Assembly: GCA_013368315.1 (NCBI GenBank)
Contig: JAACJM010000204.1
Location: 1 to 64,000 of the forward strand
Origin: Tetrapyrgos nigripes
Taxonomy: Eukaryota > Basidiomycota > Agaricomycetes > Agaricales > Campanellaceae
Direction: 5' to 3'
DNA length: 64,000 nucleotides
How positions within the stretch are numbered: position 1 is the stretch's first letter; every line of letters starts with the position of its first letter. Shown here piece after piece: positions 1-11,234 of the stretch. The translations under genes were made by a program, and so were the position numbers. The notes beneath the pieces are model-generated. The model saw only the letters and a program-made list of their open reading frames with translations, was not told the origin of the DNA and searched no databases.

Positions 1-185
1 GCTGTATGTGCTCAGTAGCGCCTTCATGGCTGCAAGCTGGTATAATGCACACCGGGATAATCACTGTCATAAGCGCGCTAGCCACAGCTTTTAATTTATT
101 TTCATGGCGTCCTTAACGCCGCCGCTTATCTTGCATATAGGATGTTATGCTGACAGTTTGATTATATCCCCAGATCACATTTGAA

Positions 186-1250
186 ATGTCTTCCGGATCA
201 AGCTTTATGTCCACCGTTCCAGAACTCACTGGACCGAACTATACCCTTTGGGCCAGCAAGTCCAAATCTTGGCTCCAATCTCAGGGCATCGCCTATGTCC
301 TCAATACCCTCAAACCTGGAGAAATCCAGATCGTCGGATCCACATCTCCTGCACCAGCTCCTCCCGCAGCTCCCGCTGGAACTACTGGTGGCACTACTGC
401 TGCTGCTGCTACAGATGAAGAAGGATCTGACGCTGGTAGTGGAGTCCTTCCCCTCACTTCATTGCTGCTGCTAGCGGTAGTGTTGCTGATTGGGAAAAGA
501 TAACGACAAAGCCATGGGTGTCATCAAACTCCGTGTCACTCAAGCTATTGGTGCCAAAATCGAAAATATCACCACCGCTAGAGTTATGTGGGACACACTC
601 AAAGATCTCTATGGTAGCCTGGAGCTGCTGAAATCTTTCAGAACTTCAAACGGCTATGAACGTTGAGATCCCACGTAACGCTCATCCCGGTGCTGCATTG
701 ATCTCATCAAAATGTACCTAACCCATCACTAATGCAGGCGACAACACCGAGATCCCCATGTATCTCCAATACATGATCGTTATCAACAAACTCCCTCCTG
801 ACATCTATGCCTACATCATTGCCAAATCACTCAGGACGATCGATGACTTTGAACACGAGACTCTCGATAGTCTCCGAACTCATGTCGTTAACACTTGGGA
901 GCTCGTGGCGGAAAGAAACCTCAATCCGCCAACGCCACCAAAATCACGGCGATCAAATGCAAAGGCAAACCTCCTGTCTTTGAGGAACAGCAGCAGCAGC
1001 GCCATAAAGGCAGCAGCAGCTTGGAGAGGCAAAGGCCGAGGACGTGGCAACTGGCGAGGCGCGGAAAACGCGCCGGTGAACAAACACGCCAGAAGCAACA
1101 AGCCCAGAGTATGGGTCCTATTAAGTTAGGACACTCACACGTCATACATGGCGAAGTTCTTCAAGGAAACTCCGACCATCACGGTCACGGAGCCCTCTAC
1201 CAAAGATGTGCCGTAAACCCTTCTTTAGCGAGTCGGTAAAAGCCTTTTGA
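186..1250 (+). pseudogene. Copia-1 gag (UBN2/DUF4219-like), broken
   Basis: The first frame (186-503) opens with the gag-like pattern of a Ser-rich start followed by L-T-G-P-N-Y-T-L-W, typical of Copia gag N-termini, where the protein packages element RNA. Gag-like sequence resumes in other frames at about 510-700 and 758-960. It ends in a Gln/Arg/Gly-rich basic stretch (about 960-1130) that may be the RNA-binding tail. No clear CCHC zinc knuckle is readable. Several frameshifts and stops separate the parts, so no complete Gag can be made. Confidence 0.6.
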
Positions 1251-1346
1251 CAGATTTTCTCATCTGTCCAGAATGCCTTTAAAACCGCTCATGATAATGG
1301 GATTAAGCCAACTGGTGAGCTCCTCAAAGACCTTGAACTAGCACAC

Positions 1347-1942
1347 ATGTCTCATTCGAAGCCTCTATCCTCTCTCCTCGTCCCTCTATCATCTGTGATG
1401 GTCGTTGCTTTCATGGAACGATATTATTGGCAAAATCTTGTCGCCCCCTATCCTGATGGACACACCTTCTCCCACACCAATTCCAATCCTGATCATGATG
1501 ACGACCACTGGTTTGCCATCCGTGACAACAAACCTGTCTCCGACGGTTGGGGTGCCGCCAACTGGGGTACTCCACAGCAAGAGGAGGCGTGGAACAACTT
1601 TGGGTGGAAACACGACAAGTGCATGGGAACAGATGACGACACCGAAATGGCCGAGGAAATTCGACAGACTGTCGGACAGCCTCGTTTCCAATGCAGGGAG
1701 TATGGACTCGGAGGAGTTCGAGAGGGAAAAAGTGGAGTCCACCAAGCGCCTCAGAATGTGGGAGGCCAGTCTCGTTGACATGGGGGATTCCGACAAGGAA
1801 AAACATTGATCCCAACTGCAAAATGCTCGAGGAGCGTCTTCATATGATCACTGACGACATGACTCAAAGGTGGTATTCAGGGGAGTTTGACAGGGAGTAC
1901 AATGAGGGTCTCGAGGACCTCAATGGGGACCTCACCAAATGA
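1347..1942 (+). pseudogene. Acidic Trp/Asp-rich stretch inside Copia-1, frame uncertain
   Basis: A frame open from 1347 to 1778 is rich in Asp, Trp, Asn and Gly (for example G-W-G-A-A-N-W-G and D-D-D-H-W-F). It continues in another frame to 1942. It lies between the gag-like and protease-like parts of Copia-1. I do not recognise a family. Its composition resembles the Trp/Asp/Asn-rich third ORF of the Gypsy element at 24656-25150, which suggests such segments are shared or captured by retroelements in this genome. It could also be unrelated DNA inserted into Copia-1. Confidence 0.35.
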
Positions 1943-2394
1943 GCGCCTCCAATTCATTGGGGTGGAGCCAAGCGCGGTCGGTTACCCCATTATTTGAGGA
2001 AATCTCCACGTCCCCAGTGCTTCCAACTCGGTGCCAACGAGGATGCCGACTCAATACCGGACTCATAACACCTACCGTCGAGTTCTCCAGATATGGACGT
2101 TATATCCCTCGGGTCTGACTCGAGGAGGAAATCATTTCTGAGAGTTGGAATGATGGTGGGTACTACAGGTACGCCACACCCTCTTTCTCTTCTATTATGA
2201 ATAGAGTATCTGACACATCCCATACAGTGCAGATGATGAGCCTGGTCGCATGTAAATTATTATCACATGCTTGTAACATATTTATACATACCACTCCTCT
2301 GGGCTCTATTAGCCCTCTATTTATAATGTACCAAATATATTATGTCCCTGTGGGATTTATTATTCATCTTGTGTGAATTGCAAAGGAAAGAAAC

Positions 2395-2894
2395 TCTCAT
2401 CAACCAGAAACATTATGACAACACCTGGTTACTCGACTCTGGACATCTGCTCATTATACTTTTGACTTAACCAATTTTGTTGAGTCACATAAAGTAGATC
2501 CAATCTCCATTCAAACTGCAAATGGAGTTACAAAAACAACACCGCTGGCACTGTCATCATACAACAGGGATCTCGTGTTTACTACGTCGCCGATCTAAAT
2601 CAACGGTTACTGTCACTTGGCACATTCCTACAGTCAGACAGAGTAACAGTCCATGGATCAGACAAAATGATTATGCTGATGAAGCATGACAAAATGACAG
2701 ATGTAGATGGACAGACAATGCATCATCGCTGGTTGACATTTACCAAACGATCACCAGAAGATACTATTTACTATCTTCCTCACACCAAAACTGACGTCGC
2801 CTCCTTGGCAGACGCTATGATTTATGAAATCAACTTTGACTTAGCGCATCAACGCGCTGGTCACCCTTCTCGTGATGTTCTCAAACATCTTTGA
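2395..2894 (+). pseudogene. Copia-1 protease active-site region and GAG-pre-integrase domain, broken
   Basis: Around 2424-2445 the sequence encodes W-L-L-D-S-G, the aspartic protease active-site motif of Copia elements, followed at once by a frameshift. From 2667 to 2894 an open frame shows the GAG-pre-integrase domain: a Y-Y-L-P stretch followed by L-A-H-Q-R-A-G-H-P, whose His residues belong to the integrase zinc-binding region. The frame stops at 2892-2894, just before the integrase core. Confidence 0.75.
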
Positions 2895-2999
2895 ACACAT
2901 ACCGACGGCTGGCCAGAATTCAATATTCCTTTACAACCACCAATATGCTGCGATGTCTCGAAGGTAAAAACACCACAACGAGTTTACCCAACATCAGAA

Positions 3000-3464
3000 A
3001 GACGGGCATCGCGTCCCTTTGAATTAATCCATTCGGATCTTAAAGAATTCCCCACTGAATCGTACCATAAATTCAATTACATGATAATCTTCTTGGACGA
3101 CTTTACATCTAATGCATGGGCTTTTCTGTTAAACAATAAGAAAACACCAGTTCACGTAACTCGCCAATGGCTTGCTATGGTTGAGAATCAATACAAGTCT
3201 AAAGTCGAACAATGGATGTCCGATGCAGGGGGAGAATATATCAAATGTGCCTTCATCAAAATGTTGAAAGACAAAGGCATCAAGATCCTACAAAGCACAC
3301 CATACACCCCCCAACAAAATGGCCATGCTGAGCACCTTATGCGCACTATAATGGACAAAGCTGAGGCGTTGCACAAACACGCGTGTCTTCCTGACAGCTG
3401 GTGGGAATTTTTGTGTTACACATGCAGTATATTTGTATACGCACACTCCGAAGTGGTGACATAA
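3000..3464 (+). pseudogene. Copia-1 integrase catalytic core
   Basis: This is an rve-type integrase core with the D-D-E residues visible: the Asp of I-H-S-D-L near 3034, the Asp of S-D-A-G-G-E near 3222 and the Glu of Q-N-G-H-A-E near 3330. The frame is open from 3081 to 3464 and carries the usual T-P-Q-Q-N-G motif. In an active element the enzyme inserts cDNA into the genome. It is cut off by a stop at 3462-3464; fragments of the C-terminal part follow to about 3660. Confidence 0.85.
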
Positions 3465-4569
3465 CTGGATAACACCATATGAAGTTCTGGAAAAGAAAAA
3501 GCCTTGTATGGACCACTTACGTGTACTTGGGTGCGGAGTGTATGTTTACGTTCCAGCGAAAATTTGAAAGAACAAACTCGCTTCCAAAACAGAACTCATG
3601 ACCTATCTAGGTCCAGCCCCTGGCAGACATGGTGATCTATTCATGAGAAAAAAACAATACGAAATTTATTGCACCACAAGCAGTATTCGATGAAACTTTG
3701 TTTCCTCGATGTGACAAGAGCACAACAAACTCTAAACGACTTCCTATAACGTTGAAAGACATTCCAAATGATCCTAATGAGGATATTCCTCAAATGTTCG
3801 GCGAAGATGAAGACAAGCATTTTTACATACCAACCAACGCACCTTCCAAAAGGAGACCTGATGTTCGGCATGACAATGCTGACAGACAGAGTCTGCGGAG
3901 TCGCCACCAGAAACGCTGCCTCTGAGAACTGAATCTGAACCTGAAACACCACCACAGCTTCCACAGACACCTCCGAGGCGACCAAGGCAATCACTGAATC
4001 CACCTCCTGCACCTAGACGAACTCAACGTGACAGGAGAGCACCAAAAACATTTGTACCAGACTCTAATCAAGCCTGGAGACAGGGAGCACTCGGCCCCTG
4101 GCGTGCGTGCACACAATGCAGATAAACAGGTCCAGCTGAGTGACACTGATAGAGCCGCAAGAGAATGTGAGGCATGGTGAGAGCTAAACCAACCACACGG
4201 AACTGCAGCTGCAGAATCACAGGATCCTGGTCCTAGTTCTGCAGGACAAAGTGACTCAGGAGATGCTGATGAAGGTCTCAGACCACACTTGTCCACATCA
4301 GACGATGAGAATTCTGCATCTAATACAGATGGAAACGATCTTTCAGAAGATCAGGCACAACTATGCTGGAAGGGGGAGTACAGATGATAAATCTCTTGCT
4401 TAATAATGCAATTGACTCTAAATCTCCCTGTGAATGGACACTCTGAGAAATATCGCTCTTACCAGATAAAGAGCAAGAGGAATGGAAAATTGCTTGCCAT
4501 GAAGAACTAGAGGTACTTCGCAGGCACGGAACTTTCCAACTCCTAGATTGTCCTGAGAATAGGAAAGTC

Positions 4570-5293
4570 ATAAAAAAACCGATGGGTCTTTGACATCAAA
4601 ACTGATGGTCGTAAGAAGGCGAGACTTGTCGCTAAAGGTTTTTCACAGATTGAAGGTCTAGACTTTGATCAAGTCTTCTCTCCAGTTGTCCGCTTCGAGA
4701 CAGTGCGCCTTATCTTCGCATTGGCAGCCCTCAATAATTGGCACATCTCAGGTGTCGATGTTTGTAGTGCCTATCTTTATGGCATACTCGAAGAAGAGAT
4801 CTATATGGAACAACCGGAAGGTTTTATAGAACTGGAAAAGAACGCAAAGTCATTCGACTACTTCGTGCTCTATATGGACTTAAGCAAGCCGGTCTTGCTT
4901 GGTGGAAAGGTCTCGACAAGTCCATGGCAGAACTTGGTTTTTAAACAAATCAACTCTGATGCCGGAATCTTCGTATATAATCAAAACGGTTACATTGTCA
5001 TTGCCGTTGTCTACATTGATGATGCCCTATTCTGTGGAGCAGACAAGCAGCTAGTGCTCAAATTAAAGGCGAAGTTTCTGAAGAAATGGGAATGCAGGGA
5101 TCTTGGCGATGCCAAAGAATTTCTTAGGATGAACATCGTCAGGAAAGGCAGCAAAATCTATCTCGATCAATGCACCTACCTTGAAAAGGTACTAGAACGA
5201 TGCAGTATGCAAAATGCGAAAGCTTCTGCTACTCCATTACCTGCAGGATACTATCCTATAAAAAACAAATCCCCAGTCGACCCAGTCCTTTGA
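4570..5293 (+). pseudogene. Copia-1 reverse transcriptase
   Basis: The RVT_2 domain starts near 4570 with K-A-R-L-V-A-K-G-F-S-Q, characteristic of Copia polymerases. It continues through D-V-C-S-A-Y-L-Y-G to the catalytic box Y-I-D-D-A-L-F near 5010. The open frame 4703-5293 covers most fingers and palm; the N-terminal part is in another frame. A small deletion seems to lie around 4900, where the usual spacing to the catalytic box is short. Confidence 0.85.
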
Positions 5294-5332
5294 CAAAAAT
5301 ACCAAACTGTCATTGGGTCTCTTCTTTACATC

Positions 5333-5992
5333 ATGTTAGGAACTCTTCCTGACATCGCCTTTGCCGTTACTAAAATGGCACAACATGCTGCAAACCCTTC
5401 AGATGATCATCTAGCCAAAGCTCTTTGGATTTGTTGTTATCTTCTTGGTACTCGACACTATGCATTAGTGTATGACGGATCCAAGAGAAAGATCACTGAA
5501 TCAGATCCATTAGGAACTGGTCTCGCTGCATACACAGATTCTGATTGGGCATCAGACCCAAATGATCATCAATCACATACTGGCTTCTTCCTAACATTAG
5601 CCCGAGGTACTTTCTACTGGGCCTCTAGAGCTCAAACCACAACCGCGTTAAGCTCTACTGAAGCTGAGTATATGGCACTTAGCAATTGTAGTCGTCAAGT
5701 CATCTGGATAAAAGCTCTCTTAAAGGAACTTAACATCGAGATGAAAGCTATTGACATCTATGGGGACAATCAAGGATCTATCTTCATCGCATCCAATCCT
5801 GTTACAGAACAACGTTCAAAGCATATTGCTGTCAAATATCACTTTATTTGTGAACATGTAGCAAATGAGAACGTAACAATAAAGTTCATAGAAGGAAGCG
5901 ATAATCCCGCCGATATGTTTGTGAAGAACCTTGGCAAACAAAAATTCGAGAAGTTCAGATCACAACTAGGACTTCAGTTTTATACTAGCTGA
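5333..5992 (+). pseudogene. Copia-1 RNase H domain
   Basis: The open frame of 219 codons carries the Copia RNase H signature: T-D-S-D-W-A-S-D (first catalytic Asp), S-S-T-E-A-E-Y-M-A-L (Glu) and D-N-Q-G-S-I (Asp), followed by S-K-H-I. It is separated from the RT frame by one stop codon (5291-5293). The product would degrade RNA in the RNA:DNA hybrid during reverse transcription. The C-terminus leads directly into the PPT and 3' LTR. Confidence 0.9.
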
Positions 5993-6115
5993 GCTTTTGT
6001 ATAACATATTATAGAACCATGGTACAATGTATCTCAAATAACGAAAGATGAACCTCAGCTGCTTATAGTGCCTTTATGCTTACGCACACTAACGGTGCAG
6101 CTTAGCAAGGGGGAG

Positions 6116-6399
6116 TGTTGAATTGGCAAATTAGTAAGCAGCCATCAACACTAGATTAGATATAGATTAGATAGTAATCTAGTTAGTTACACTTACTATG
6201 CATCAGTAGTTCTTAGATAAGTAGTCACATGTACTATCTAGAACAGTATATAAGGGCTCATAGTTTGCCCTACAAGAATAAGGATTTCCCTTACTACTCA
6301 TCGCTCTTAACCTCTAACAAACTGCTCTAACAAGCACTTTTACATCCCCAGGTAAGTATGCAGTTGCCGCTACGTATATAGAACATAGCCTGCTCAACA
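6116..6399 (+). repeat. 3' LTR of Copia-1 (284 bp)
   Basis: The LTR begins tgttgaattgg right after a polypurine tract and ends caaca, giving TG...CA ends. It holds a TATA-like box (agtatataaggg, about 6245) that would serve the element promoter. The sequence following it continues the tail of repeat R5, which is known from 22424-22459. Copia-1 therefore inserted into an older R5 copy. Confidence 0.8.
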
Positions 6400-6437
6400 A
6401 AAGCTACATTTATATCTACTACACTCGAGAGTCCTAT

Positions 6438-8287
6438 CAGGCCACCCTTATTTCAGTCTGCAATCCACTCAACTGTAATCAACCACCCTGAGGTTGATTG
6501 GAATGACTCTGAGCTTTATCCTTAGCTTCTCCGCCACCCTGCTGATGAGATTGAATGGTTTGGACGCTTGAGCCTTCTGTGAGTGCCCGTTATTTATTGT
6601 TTTTGTGTCCCTAGTCCCATTTCCAATAAGGGATTGCTATTCCTGCCCATCCAAGTACCACCAGAAATGCATCCAGGATTAATCCCTGTAGCACAAGATA
6701 TAATGGGTAAGCTGGAGGTCGTTATTATGAGGCCTTTAGGCTGAGTTAACTTAGGTCGATTTTTGCAACTTTCCCACGTCTGCAAATTTCTATTGCCGGT
6801 CTCTACAATAGCCGACATCCGAACAATTAGTCTAGAACAGTCTAGAACTCAGCCCTGAGCGGCGAACGCCCACATCCTCGACGTCACTGTTGCCCTTCTT
6901 CCCTCCCACTTCCACCTATGCCTCCTCCTCCTCCATTCTGCACGGCTCTCAAAATCTCAACAGGTCCGCCATATTGCAAAAATACCCTCAGGCTATCACT
7001 CTTAACCACCAACATCACCAAAAATTACACCAAACACCCATCAACAGCCGCAACGCGTGTATATGCGGCAGGCCTGTTCACTGGATGGATTGTATGTGGT
7101 TAGGAAGGACGGGATACTCCAGGGCCCAAATAACATGCTGCTGCCGATGCGTGCTTCCTTTGACTTAGGATATTTTCAGCTTAAATCACAACAGGCCTTC
7201 GAAGTTGACGTGGTTCGTTCTGCGTTTCACTCTGGTCTCTACTAAATAACTGATTTTGGCATTAGGAATATGTAAAACTGGGTCTTGAGCGCAAGAACAA
7301 TGTGTGATACATGCTCTTTTAGTGTTGTTGCAGCCATTCTTACCGTTCATTTTTCAGCATTACGCTGTTCAATGTATCCTCTTCTACTTTGTATTTAATA
7401 ACCTTAGTGATAATTTTAGCTTCTGCTCAACTAAGACTTCAGGCTGCTAAATATCAGACTCATTCCCATTCTGACTAGCGGTACTTGCTCTACAGATAGT
7501 AAATGTTACTGTATGGTGACACTACATGTTTTCGTAAACTAAGTGTATGAAAAGGCCTCATAACTTGCCATGCGAAGCGATGGCTCTTTACCCCTTGGAG
7601 AGCGTTTGGTAGTGGGGTCCCGACTGCTGGGGTGAAGTATCAGGTTGCGTGGATATTGCTTTGCTGCTGCTTTCTCTTGTACTTCCTTTCCGCAGTCTTG
7701 GTTAAATCATGGTTCATCTATACCTGTATGTTTGATCCCTTTGGTCTTCCTGTTGTCACAAATTTACAGCATACATGAAGTTTTGAAGTGAATTGTAAGG
7801 ATTGTCCGACATTCACCCAAGATGAATCATTCTGCAACTTAGGGTCAAGGATGTTTATGACATTAGATTTACTGTTTCTTTCTCAAATTTCTGTTTCGAG
7901 GAGGGCGAGAAAGCTCATTGTGACAAAATATAGACCAGGAGTGTTGGTTTCGAAAATTTTGCCCCATTCTTTAAAGATGTCTTGGGCCATGACGGTTCTT
8001 CCAACTTACCGTCTTTGGGAGCAGTTCTAATAACTTCAGCACTTTAGTGATAGACATTATTCAGTTGAGGTTAAGTCCTTCGTTCAGGCTCCGAGTAAGT
8101 ACACATATAACACACCTGTTTACGAAGATGTCTAATTTTTCTTCAGCCTGGTATTAGATAAGATTGTGAGATAAGACAAGACAATGCTAGAGCTCCTCCT
8201 TCAACTAGAGCCTTCGTCATTTGTGAGACATTTCTTGACAGGAATCATACTTCCAATTAGAACCATGCTCCGGGGGATGTTTTGATT
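6438..8287 (+). repeat. R1a: repeat unit upstream of NLR1
   Basis: This block recurs as R1b (22460-23525) and R1c (59910-61490), each time upstream of an NLR gene. It is therefore part of the duplicated NLR segment. It holds a short open frame conserved in all copies (about 7598-7775), starting W-R-A-F-G-S-G-V-P-T-A-G-V, with a hydrophobic Cys/Leu-rich stretch. It also holds intron-like signals (gtaagtacacat...ttcttcag, about 8094-8147). The parts look like a decayed spliced gene, but no family is recognised. A 839-bp TIR element (6725-7563) interrupts this copy. Confidence 0.7.
6725..7563. mobile_element. 839-bp TIR element inserted in R1a
   Basis: The ends are a perfect 13-bp inverted repeat, TTATGAGGCCTTT at 6725-6737 and its complement at 7551-7563. 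R1b and R1c lack the sequence between the matching flanks, which shows it is an insertion. No transposase is seen inside, so it is probably a non-autonomous DNA transposon. The interior around 6870-7110 is C-rich with small open frames (6890-7168) and may contain a captured gene piece. No clear target duplication could be assigned. Confidence 0.65.
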
Positions 8288-8292
8288 GCCTG

Positions 8293-8519
8293 TGTTGGAT
8301 TTTGGGTTTCCGTTGATGAGCTCGGAAGCTCGGAAATGCATCGACGCCTCCGTTAACAAGTTCGATATATTAATTGTAAATACGATTGACTGCGAAAACC
8401 CCTATTTAGCTAGATATATACTGTTATGTATGAATTGGGAACCTCGTGTGCTTGCAACGGGTTCCCTGCCCATCTGAATTTTACTTTTCATTTGCCTACA
8501 CCGAATGTCAAATTCAACA
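8293..8519. repeat. Solo LTR-like insertion (227 bp) with 5-bp target duplication GCCTG
   Basis: The insertion starts TGTTGG and ends CAACA. It is flanked by GCCTG at 8288-8292 and again at 8520-8524. The homologous NLR2 upstream sequence (36648-36665) reads straight through with one GCCTG. This identifies a solo LTR or short LTR remnant. It does not match the LTRs of the other elements in the window. Confidence 0.8.
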
Positions 8520-8590
8520 GCCTGCATGACAGTCCGGGTCTCTATGGAACTGAAAGATGATGTATTCCAACTCACAGCAAAGAATAGCTC

Positions 8591-8880
8591 TTAATGTTAA
8601 CAACGTAGGTTAGCTGGTCTTTCGCAAAGCCTTATCTTTGATTCTCTAGTACACTTTTTATAAAAGCTCATGTGACTTTAGACACTTTTCAAAACCTCTG
8701 GCGTATTGCCATCAACCACCCTATTGAGCGCTAAAAACTAAGTTGTGAAGATCTTATCTAGGCGCTCAAACTGTATTACATCAAGGTCAGCAGGTCTTTC
8801 GCAAGACCTTATCTTTGATGCTTCATTGCGCTTTGCATAGACACTCATGTGACTTTAGACACTTTTCAAACTTCTTGCGA
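8591..8880 (+). promoter_or_regulatory. Conserved upstream block of NLR1 with a twice-repeated element
   Basis: About 290 bp directly before the start codon are conserved in all four NLR copies. Inside is an imperfect repeat of about 95 bp. Each half has a ggtctttcgcaa...ccttatctttgat stretch followed by CATGTGACTTTAGACACTTT, which occurs at 8670 and 8846. Conservation outside coding sequence and the position just upstream of the ATG suggest promoter or 5'-UTR function. This is inference; no transcription start is shown. Confidence 0.6.
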
Positions 8881-8903
8881 TTTAACACCAACTATCATTC
8901 GAC

Positions 8904-11234
8904 ATGAGGCGAGCTATGAACAGTGTCAAGCAGAAATTTACAAAGGGAAAGAAACACAAAAAAGTGAATAATATAGGTAGGAAAAGCCAATGGATATGCT
9001 CTCAATCAAGACCTCATACATATTTATTCAGGAGGGAATCCTGTTGAGGATAATATTAATCGGAGCCAGATTGCAGGCCCCGAAGCAGTCCAATCAAGTA
9101 TGTATACTACCACTGGTTTTATTTCCGAGTTCACAGACAACCTGACTGAACAAAACAAACGCAAAAAACTGGTATTAACAGGTCAGTGCGAATAATACGT
9201 CAGAAAATCAACTGTGACTTTAATTCTGTATGAAATCTAGGTCCAGATACTGGTCCAGTTAACAGAGCAACTGAGAATGAAATTTATCTCAATAGTCAAA
9301 TTCTACAAGGACCAAGGATCACTGCAGGGAGAGACGTGCATATGAACAATGTCCAGGGGAATCAGAACCAGACTATCAGGAACGATTATAGCCAGACAAT
9401 CAACTCCAACAACAATGTTCATGATAACAGATATATTCAGACAGGTAAAGAATATTTTGTTGCTCCCCAGTTCAATACTCATTTGATCATTGATTAACAC
9501 AGGAGGAAGTAATACTTTTGTCATGGTGGATATGAATGCAAGTAAGTTAATTCACTCTGAATACTGTTGTGAAAAACTAGAACTGTATACTTACAATCAA
9601 TAGTGGATAACATCAAGAAGTGGATCAATGCACCTGATTCATCTGTCAATTTCAATGCTGCATATGACAAGATGACAGAAGGCACTGGAGAGTGGCTCCT
9701 CAATGACTCCAGATTGATTCAATGGAAGGAAAGTGGAGGGCTACTCTGGCTTCAAGGCAAAGGTAGAATTGACTTACTTTAATGCAAATTAATGTCCTGA
9801 TGAGATTATGTTCTATCTGGGTCTGGAAAGACTTTTCTGCTGTAAGTATTCTGACTTTCAAAAAAAGAAATTCTATGAAAATCCATTAATTTTCAATCCT
9901 TTAGTACCAAAGCCATTACCAGTCTTAAGGCTGACAATCATGATGTCCTCTATTTCTATTTTGATACTCGAGACCAGAGCAAAGCCAAAGCAACCTATAA
10001 AGGAATGCTTGCTTCTCTTATGCTGGATATGGGCCTTCAATTCAATTCAGCTGAGCTGAAGTCTATGTATGAAGGATACAACTCAGGAAGGGATCAAATG
10101 CCAGCTGATGCTATGAAATTTACCTTGTTGGATTTTCTCAGGCAGAAGTCTTCATCTATGTTCATCTTTGTAGATGCATTTGATGAATGTGACAATCAGG
10201 AGCAGCATCCAGTGACAGAATTTATTCAACAGTTATTGGTGCCAGGCTTAAAGATTCATATTTGTGTCAGCTGCAGATATCCAGCTAATCATATTGGGAT
10301 GAATGCTGGTACTTATGAGATATCTCTCAACCCAGAGGTTGTAGAGGGAGATATAGAGATATATATCCAACAATCTCTTCAATCCAGGCCATTATTTGTC
10401 AATATCAAAGAGGAAGTAACAGAGGCCCTGTTGCAAGGTTCTCATGGACAGTAAGTATTATTTTTCTGATTCAATCTGTTTAGTAGCTAATACTGTAAAG
10501 GATTCGATGGGTAGATTGCCAAATTCAATATTTCCACCAGCTAGGGTCAGGGCGAGCAATCAGGAAAGCTCTGAAAAGTCTACCAAAAACCTTGGACGAA
10601 ACTTATGAGCAGGCATTGAGTGCTATCAAAAGAGAGCATAAAGACGATGCACAGGCTATATTGAAATGGCTTTTATTCGGATATGATGAGTTGACTATGA
10701 AAATGCTGCCAGAAATATTTCGGATTGATTTTGAGCAACAAAGTTTAGATGATCCTGAGCCCATACAGGGACATGAGTTGTGCAACATTATCAGCTCAAC
10801 ATTAGTTGTGGTCCAACAAGTGACTCGCTACAGTTATCTGACTAGCCGGAACAATCAACAAGAAGATATCCTACAACTAGGACATCCATCAGTGAAGGAG
10901 TATATTGTTTCAGAAGAAATCAAAGAAAGTTCAGCCAAGCTTTTTCAGATCAATGATCAGCTGGCCCATGAATTCATTGCTCAATGTTGTTTAATCTATC
11001 TAGTGGTTTGTGGAAAAGATGGACATATAGATAGGGAACTGTTTCCTTTAGCATATTATGCTGTGTGGAGATGGACAGGACATGTCAGAAATTTACAACC
11101 ATTGGGAGATCCAGTCAATTGTTTAAGTTTACATTTGCTCACAGATACAAATACATCCTGCTTGACATGGATGAAGTCAGCACATTATCTTCTTGAGGCT
11201 ACTGTAGGGTCTGCTCTGCCATTTTATTATGCCA
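8904..11234 (+). pseudogene. NLR1: NACHT-type NLR gene, truncated and with a lost splice acceptor
   Basis: The exons can be laid out by comparison with the other copies: 8904-8976, 9032-9097, 9137-9181, 9241-9444, 9503-9541, 9604-9762, 9817-9841, 9905-10450 and 10501-11234. They code for a basic N-terminus, the Asn/Gln-rich motif, the pre-NACHT G-T-G-E-W-L-L stretch, the P-loop micro-exon, the NACHT core with Walker B V-D-A-F-D-E-C, and the winged-helix part. The acceptor before the P-loop exon reads AT (9815-9816) where the other copies have AG, so the P-loop exon should be skipped or the intron retained. After 11234 homology stops within the region just before the ankyrins and Helitron sequence begins. 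The locus is therefore doubly broken. Confidence 0.9.

Larger units (their letters stand above)
1..6399 (+). mobile_element. Ty1/Copia retrotransposon (Copia-1), decayed, 5' LTR not in window
   Basis: This is a Copia-type LTR retrotransposon with domains in Copia order: gag, protease, GAG-pre-integrase, integrase, reverse transcriptase, RNase H. Every domain can be recognised, but the reading frame is broken many times by stops and frameshifts, so it is not a working autonomous element. The 3' LTR (6116-6399) follows a polypurine tract (agcaagggggag, 6104-6115). No matching 5' LTR appears before the gag start near 186, so the element begins outside the window or lost its 5' end. The LTR contains a donor-like ag/gtaagt and the leader an acceptor-like ccccag before the gag ATG, so a spliced leader is possible. 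Confidence 0.9.
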
